Position numbers and translations under genes: made by a program | From: an uncultured Burkholderiaceae bacterium | GTDB lineage: Bacteria > Pseudomonadota > Gammaproteobacteria > Burkholderiales > Burkholderiaceae_C | Assembly: GCA_938022295.1 (NCBI GenBank) | Contig: CALIDR010000097.1 | Span: forward strand, 1-29,514 | Direction: 5' to 3' | DNA length: 29,514 bases | Notes under the pieces: generated by a model | Database searches by the model: none | Seen by the model: the letters and a program-made list of their open reading frames with translations, nothing else | Told to the model about the DNA's origin: nothing | In this document: in pieces, positions 24,714 to 29,514 of the stretch | Layout: every line of letters begins with the position of its first letter | How positions within the stretch are numbered: the stretch's first letter is position 1

Positions 24714-27557
24714 ATGCGCGAGACGAAGACGGTCTGCCCCTACTGCGGCGTCGGCTGCGGTGTCGTCGTCGAGAGCGACGGCGCACGCATCACCGGTGTG
24801 CGCGGCGACCCCGACCACCCGGCCAACCGCGGCCGCCTGTGCACGAAGGGCGCGACGCTGCACCTGACCGCAGCGCCCGACATCACACGCCAGGTGCGGC
24901 TGCTGGAACCGATGCACCGTGCGCACCGCGGCGCGGCGCCGCAGCCGCTGCCATGGGACGACGCCCTTGACCTGGCCGCCGAGCGCATCGCGGCCGTCGT
25001 GCGCACGCACGGCCGCGACGCGCTCGGCCTGTACGTCAGCGGCCAGCTGCTGACCGAGGACTACTACGTCTTCAACAAGCTCGCGCGCGCGCTGCTGGCG
25101 ACGAACCAGATCGACAGCAACTCGCGCCTGTGCATGAGCAGCGCGGTGGTGGGCTACAAGACGACGCTGGGCGCCGACGCGCCGCCGGCCTGCTACGACG
25201 ACCTCGCGCACGCGCACACGGTGTTCATCGCCGGCAGCAACACCGCCTGGGCACACCCGATCCTGATGCGCCGTCTCGAGGACGCGCGACGCGCGAACCC
25301 GCGACAGCGCTGGATCGTCGCCGACCCGCGGCGCACCGAGACGGCGGCGATGGCCGACCTGCACCTGCCCTTGCTGCCTGGCACCGACGTCGCGCTGTTC
25401 CACGGCATGCTGCACCTGATGCTGTGGGAGGGGCTCACCGACCCTGGCTTCATCGCCGCGCACACCCGCGGCTTCGAGACGCTGCGCGACCGCGTGCGCG
25501 AGTTCACGCCGAAGCACGTCTCGCAGGTGTGCGGCCTCGACGAGGCGGCCGTCGTGCAGGCGGCGCGCTGGTTCGCCGGGCTCGACGACGACGGGCAGCG
25601 CCGGCCGACGCTCAGCCTGTACTGCCAGGGCCTCAACCAGAGCACGAGCGGCACCGACAAGAACGCCGCACTGATCAACCTGCACCTGGCCACCGGGCAG
25701 ATCGGCCGGCCCGGCGCCGGGCCGCTGTCGCTGACCGGCCAGCCCAACGCGATGGGCGGACGCGAGGTCGGAGCAATGGCCACGCTGCTGCCGGGCCATC
25801 GCGACCTCGCCGACGACGGCGACCGTGCCGAGCTCGCCGCGATGTGGGGCGTGCCCGACGACCTGCCAGCCAAGCCCGGGCGTACGGCGGTCGAGATGTT
25901 CGAGGCCGCGGCCGACGGCGCCGTCAAGCTGCTGTGGATCGTGTGCACGAACCCGGCGCAGTCGCTGCCGCACCAGGCCGTGGTGCGCCGCGCTCTCGAG
26001 CGCGCCGAGTTCGTCATCGTGCAGGAGGCCTACGCCACGGCCGCGACCTGCGCCTTCGCCGACCTGCTGCTGCCGGCCACCACGTGGGGCGAGAAGGACG
26101 GCACGGTGACGAACAGCGAGCGCCGCATCAGCCGCGTGCGCGCCGTGTTGCCGCCGGCGGGTCAGGCGCGGGCGGACTGGCGCATCGCGCGCGACGTCGG
26201 GCGCCGGCTCGAGCAGCGGCTCGGCGTGCGCCGCACCGACGGCGGCACGCTGTTCGCGTTCGAGACCGCCGAGCAGGTGTGGCTCGAGCACCGTGCGACG
26301 ACGCACGGGCGCGACCTCGACATCGGCGGGCTCACGTGGGCCCGGCTCGACCACGACGGCCCGCAGCAATGGCCCTTCCCCGAAGGCGCGTCGACCGGCG
26401 GCCAGCGGCTGTATGCCGACGGTCGTTTCCACACCCCCGACGGACGGGCGCGCTTCGCGGCACCCGCCTGGCGCGCGCCGGCGCAGCAGCGCGACGCACG
26501 CCACCCGTTCGCACTGACGACCGGGCGCCTGCGTGATCAGTGGCACGGCATGACGCGCACCGGCACGCTCGCCCGGCTGTTCGCGCACGACGAGGAGCCC
26601 GCCCTCGAACTGCATCCGCAGGACATCGCGCGCCACGGCTGGCGCGACGGCGATCTGGTGCGTGTGACGTCGCGCCAGGGTCAATGCGTGCTGCCGCTGC
26701 GCGCGAGCGAGACGCTGCGCCCGGCCCAGGCCTTCGTGGCCATGCACTGGGGCAGCGAGTTCGTCGGCGGCACCGCGGCCGGCGGGGCGACGCTGGCCGG
26801 CGTGAACGCGCTGACCACCGCGGCGGGCTGCGCCCAGTCGCAGCAGCCCGAGCTGAAGCACACGGCGGTGCGACTCGAGCCCGCGGTGCTGCCGTGGCGG
26901 CTCGTCGCCGCGGCCTGGCTGCCGGCCGCCGAAACGCTGCGCACGCGGGAGGCGCTGCGTGCGCTGTTCGACCGCTTCGGGTATGCGAGCTGCGTGCCAT
27001 TCGGGCGCGAGCCCGACGGACGCCTGGGCGTGTGTTTCCGCGCCGCCGCCGCCGCTGCGGTCGACGACACCGTGCTCGCGCAGATCGAGCATCTGCTCGG
27101 TCTCGATCGCGACGACGCGCTGCGCTACTCCGACCGGCGGGGTGGGCAGCGCCGCACCCTTCGGCTCACCACGCCACCCGGTGCACCCGCGCAGGCGGCA
27201 ACGCTCGAGGCCGTGATGCTGGCCGGTGACACCGCCGCCGCGGGCTGGGTGCTGGCGCTGCTGCGCGACGGCGCGCCGGCCGCCGCGTTCGGCCGCGCGC
27301 TGCTCAGCGGCCGGGCGACGCCCCCGCAGCCGCTGGCGCCGCGTCGGGCGCAGGTGTGCAACTGCCTGGACGTCGACGAGTCGGCCATCGTCGGGGCGCT
27401 GGCGACCTGCGACGGCAACGATGCCGCGAGGCTGGCAAAGCTGCAGTCGCGTCTGCGCTGCGGCACCGAGTGCGGCTCGTGCGTGCCGGCGCTCAAGGCG
27501 CTGGTGCGGGCGAACCCGCCGGTCGGTTCGAGGATGGGACAGGAGGTTTCGGCATGA
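24714..27557 (+). CDS. nasA: Assimilatory nitrate reductase catalytic subunit NasA
   Basis: A 947-residue cytoplasmic molybdenum enzyme reducing nitrate to nitrite. The N-terminal [4Fe-4S] ligands are C8, C11, C15 and C43 (CPYCGVGC, then GRLCTKG). The bis-MGD oxidoreductase core includes NSRLCMSSAVVGYKTTLG with the likely molybdenum-ligand cysteine, the NQSTSGTDKNAALINLHL region, GRPGAGPLSLTGQPNAMGGR and the molydopterin-binding C-terminal GRLRDQWHGMTRTG. A C-terminal BFD-type [2Fe-2S] domain follows (C882, C884, C916 or C920, C923 in VCNCLD and CGTECGSC). This is the NasA form with an extra cluster, as in Klebsiella. No NasB/FAD reductase gene is present, so its electron donor is not encoded here. 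The stop overlaps the cobA start (ATGA). Confidence 0.95.
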   Translation: MRETKTVCPYCGVGCGVVVESDGARITGVRGDPDHPANRGRLCTKGATLHLTAAPDITRQVRLLEPMHRAHRGAAPQPLPWDDALDLAAERIAAVVRTHGRDALGLYVSGQLLTEDYYVFNKLARALLATNQIDSNSRLCMSSAVVGYKTTLGADAPPACYDDLAHAHTVFIAGSNTAWAHPILMRRLEDARRANPRQRWIVADPRRTETAAMADLHLPLLPGTDVALFHGMLHLMLWEGLTDPGFIAAHTRGFETLRDRVREFTPKHVSQVCGLDEAAVVQAARWFAGLDDDGQRRPTLSLYCQGLNQSTSGTDKNAALINLHLATGQIGRPGAGPLSLTGQPNAMGGREVGAMATLLPGHRDLADDGDRAELAAMWGVPDDLPAKPGRTAVEMFEAAADGAVKLLWIVCTNPAQSLPHQAVVRRALERAEFVIVQEAYATAATCAFADLLLPATTWGEKDGTVTNSERRISRVRAVLPPAGQARADWRIARDVGRRLEQRLGVRRTDGGTLFAFETAEQVWLEHRATTHGRDLDIGGLTWARLDHDGPQQWPFPEGASTGGQRLYADGRFHTPDGRARFAAPAWRAPAQQRDARHPFALTTGRLRDQWHGMTRTGTLARLFAHDEEPALELHPQDIARHGWRDGDLVRVTSRQGQCVLPLRASETLRPAQAFVAMHWGSEFVGGTAAGGATLAGVNALTTAAGCAQSQQPELKHTAVRLEPAVLPWRLVAAAWLPAAETLRTREALRALFDRFGYASCVPFGREPDGRLGVCFRAAAAAAVDDTVLAQIEHLLGLDRDDALRYSDRRGGQRRTLRLTTPPGAPAQAATLEAVMLAGDTAAAGWVLALLRDGAPAAAFGRALLSGRATPPQPLAPRRAQVCNCLDVDESAIVGALATCDGNDAARLAKLQSRLRCGTECGSCVPALKALVRANPPVGSRMGQEVSA

Positions 27558-28438
27558 CGCCATCCCGTCCCTGCGTCACGCTGCTCGGCGCCGGCCCGGG
27601 CGACCCGGAGCTGCTCACCATCAAGGCGGTGCGGGCGCTGCGCCGGGCCACCGTGGTGCTCGTCGACGACCTCGCCGGCGACGGCGTGCTGCGCTACGTG
27701 CGCCGGTCGGCTCGCGTGATCCACGTCGGCAAGCGCGGCGGCTGCACGAGCACGCCACAGGCGTTCATCGACCGGCTGATGGTCAGCGAGGCCCAACGCG
27801 GCGAACGTGTCGTGCGCGTCAAGGGCGGCGATCCTTTCGTATTCGGGCGCGGCGGCGAGGAAGCCGACGCCTTGCGCGCGGCCGGCATCGACGTCGAGGT
27901 GGTCCATGGCATCACCGCTGGCATCGCCGCACCGGCCGCCGCCGGCATTCCCGTCACCGACCGGCGGCACGTGCCTGGCGTCGCCTTCGTCACCGGCCAC
28001 GTGCGCGAGGGCGGCACCGAGCCCGACTGGGCCGCACTCGCGCGCAGCGGCCTGACGTTCGTCGTCTACATGGGCGTGGCGCGCTGCGCCGACTGGGCCG
28101 GGGCCCTGATGGCTGGCGGGCTGCATCCGTCGACGCCGGCGGCCGTCGTGCAGCACGCGACGCTTGCGCCCCAGCGCTGGCACCTGACGCGGCTCGGCGA
28201 ACTCGCTGCCGACGTGTCGCGGCTGGGGCTCGGCTCGCCGGCGATTGTGGTCGTCGGCGACGTCGTGGGCGTTGCCACCGCCGGCGTGGCCGGCGCCGCG
28301 CACGCGCCGCTCACGCCGGTGCCGTCTCCACGTGCGGCGCCCCCAGCGCGCGCAGCACGTCGCGCACCATCTGCGCGCGCGCGGCGGGCTCGGGCAGCGC
28401 CCGCTCGATGCGCAGCTTCTCGTTGCCGGCGAGCTTGA
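27554..28438 (+). CDS. cobA: Uroporphyrinogen-III C-methyltransferase (SUMT)
   Basis: A 294-residue S-adenosylmethionine-dependent enzyme that makes precorrin-2, the precursor of siroheme needed by NirB. Motifs are VTLLGAGPGDPELLT (SAM-binding start), the loop VGKRGGCTSTPQAF and RVKGGDPFVFGRGGEE, and VVHGITAGIAAPAAAGIPVTDR. The usual domain ends near VVVGDVVGVA (about residue 247). After that, a low-complexity Pro/Ala/Arg-rich tail of about 42 residues is encoded opposite the end of mfd, an overlap of 128 bp. No precorrin-2 dehydrogenase/ferrochelatase domain is fused. The ATG at 27554 is translationally coupled to nasA. The domain is secure; the tail may be meaningless read-through. Confidence 0.93.
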   Translation: MTPSRPCVTLLGAGPGDPELLTIKAVRALRRATVVLVDDLAGDGVLRYVRRSARVIHVGKRGGCTSTPQAFIDRLMVSEAQRGERVVRVKGGDPFVFGRGGEEADALRAAGIDVEVVHGITAGIAAPAAAGIPVTDRRHVPGVAFVTGHVREGGTEPDWAALARSGLTFVVYMGVARCADWAGALMAGGLHPSTPAAVVQHATLAPQRWHLTRLGELAADVSRLGLGSPAIVVVGDVVGVATAGVAGAAHAPLTPVPSPRAAPPARAARRAPSARARRARAAPARCAASRCRRA

Positions 28439-29514
28439 CGGCGCGGTTTTTCTGCACCAGCTCGATGATCTTCAGCGCGTCGATCGGCGGGTTGGGGCGG
28501 AACGTGATCACGATGACCTGCGGCCCGGCGTCGACCTTCGCCACGCCGTAGCTCTTCGCGAGCACGCGCAGGCGGTGCGTGTCGAACAGCGTCTGCCCCT
28601 GCGGCGGCAGCTTGCCGAAGCGGTCGGTGATCTCTTCCAGCATCGCGTCGATCGCCTCGGCCTTGTCGGCCGTCGCCAGCCGCTTGTACAGGCTCAGCCG
28701 CACGTGCACGTCGCCGCAGTAGCTGTCGGGCAGCAGCGCCGGCGCGTGCAGGTTGATCTCGGTCGAGCCGAACACGCCCGACAGCGGCCCGAGCAGATCC
28801 GGCTCGCGCCCGGCCTTCAGCGCCCGCACCGCTTCGGCGAGCATCTCGTTGAACAGCTGGAAGCCCACTTCCTGCATGTTGCCGCTTTGATGTTCGCCCA
28901 GCACCTCGCCGGCGCCGCGGATCTCGAGGTCGTGCATCGCGAGGTAGAAGCCGCTGCCGAGTTCCTCCATCTGCTGGATCGCGTCGAGCCGCTGCGCCGC
29001 GACCTTGCTCAGGCTCTCGAGGTCGGGCACCAGCAGGTACGCGTAGGCCTGGTGGTGGCTGCGGCCCACGCGCCCGCGCAGCTGGTGCAGCTGCGCGAGG
29101 CCGAACTTGTCGGCGCGGCTGATCACGATCGTGTTCGCGGTCGGCACGTCGATGCCGGTCTCGATGATCGTCGAGCACAGCAGCAGGTTGTGGCGCTGGG
29201 CGACGAAGTCGCGCATCACGCGCTCGAGCTCGCGCTCGGGCATCTGGCCGTGGGCGACGCCGATGCGCGCCTCGGGCAGCAGTTCGGCGAGTTTGTCACG
29301 CCGGTGCAGGATCGTCTCGACCTCGTTGTGCAGGAAGTACACCTGCCCGCCGCGCTTGAGTTCGCGCAGCACCGCCTCGCGGATCACGCCGTTGTGCTCG
29401 TTGCGCACGAAGGTCTTGATCGCCAGGCGCCGCTGCGGCGCGGTGGCGATCACGCTGAGGTCGCGCAGGCCCTCGAGCGCCATGCCGAGCGTGCGCGGGA
29501 TCGGCGTGGCGGTC
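28311..29514 (-). CDS. mfd: Transcription-repair coupling factor Mfd (partial, C-terminal part)
   Basis: The C-terminal ~400 residues of Mfd, the ATPase that removes RNA polymerase stalled at DNA lesions and recruits UvrA. The frame is open to the window edge, where it reads TATPIPRTLGMALEGLRDL, so the N-terminal two thirds is outside. Helicase motifs of the second RecA-like lobe are clear: TIIETGIDVPTANTIVI (motif V) and QLHQLRGRVGRS (motif VI), with the relay segment AYLLVPD and the TRG motif region AIQQMEELGSGFYLAMHDLEIRGAGEVLGEHQSG. The C-terminal TRCF domain follows to ALGAPHVETAPA. Its last 42 codons are antisense to the cobA tail. Secure. Confidence 0.97.
   Translation of the reverse strand, partial: TATPIPRTLGMALEGLRDLSVIATAPQRRLAIKTFVRNEHNGVIREAVLRELKRGGQVYFLHNEVETILHRRDKLAELLPEARIGVAHGQMPERELERVMRDFVAQRHNLLLCSTIIETGIDVPTANTIVISRADKFGLAQLHQLRGRVGRSHHQAYAYLLVPDLESLSKVAAQRLDAIQQMEELGSGFYLAMHDLEIRGAGEVLGEHQSGNMQEVGFQLFNEMLAEAVRALKAGREPDLLGPLSGVFGSTEINLHAPALLPDSYCGDVHVRLSLYKRLATADKAEAIDAMLEEITDRFGKLPPQGQTLFDTHRLRVLAKSYGVAKVDAGPQVIVITFRPNPPIDALKIIELVQKNRAVKLAGNEKLRIERALPEPAARAQMVRDVLRALGAPHVETAPA

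Overview
The window is GC-rich throughout, densely coded on both strands, and reads as ordinary chromosome of a betaproteobacterium of the order Burkholderiales (Rubrivivax/Leptothrix/Comamonadaceae-like). This assignment is an inference from the base composition, the short H-NS protein with a C-terminal TWSGRG motif, the argA-yggX pair diverging from hrpA, and the nitrate gene order. I see no insertion sequence, tRNA, rRNA, CRISPR array or phage gene. Both ends cut through genes: dnaG on the left and mfd on the right.

Positions 1-13314 are housekeeping genes: dnaG (partial) and an H-NS family gene on the minus strand, a secreted ferric-iron binding protein behind a promoter with an imperfect Fur-like dyad, then argA-yggX (minus), hrpA (plus), a fructosamine-kinase-family gene (minus), a TrpB-like PLP enzyme (plus), and a coupled pair on the minus strand, serB and a glutaredoxin/DsbD-like membrane fusion. 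Neighbours are mostly convergent or divergent with very short gaps.

Positions 13342-16645 hold a three-gene secreted redox operon: a selenium-binding-protein/methanethiol-oxidase homologue (mtoX-like), a SCO1/SenC-like copper chaperone with an unusual CX5C motif, and a di-heme MauG/cytochrome c peroxidase homologue. An 18-bp perfect palindrome lies upstream. The set matches the mtoX-sco-mauG arrangement known from methylotrophs that degrade methanethiol.

Positions 16861-28438 hold a complete nitrate assimilation locus, all on the plus strand: a NasT-type ANTAR regulator, nrtA-nrtB-ATPase (nitrate import), a three-repeat GAF-like protein, nirB-nirD (nitrite reductase), nasA (nitrate reductase) and cobA (siroheme precursor synthesis). 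Two sigma-54 type -24/-12 promoters are visible, one before nasT and one before nrtA. Between the second promoter and nrtA lies a textbook ANTAR attenuator: two hairpins with hexaloops that carry A at position 1 and G at position 4, the second overlapping the 5' arm of an intrinsic terminator. The model is therefore transcription under nitrogen limitation (sigma-54) followed by nitrate/nitrite-dependent antitermination by NasT. No nasS gene is visible next to nasT, so the identity of the nitrate sensor is open. NrtA itself, the GAF protein, or a nasS elsewhere are candidates.

The most interesting items are the RNA attenuator with its sigma-54 promoters, the unexplained triple-GAF protein in the nitrate operon, and the methanethiol-oxidase-like operon with its atypical SCO protein.
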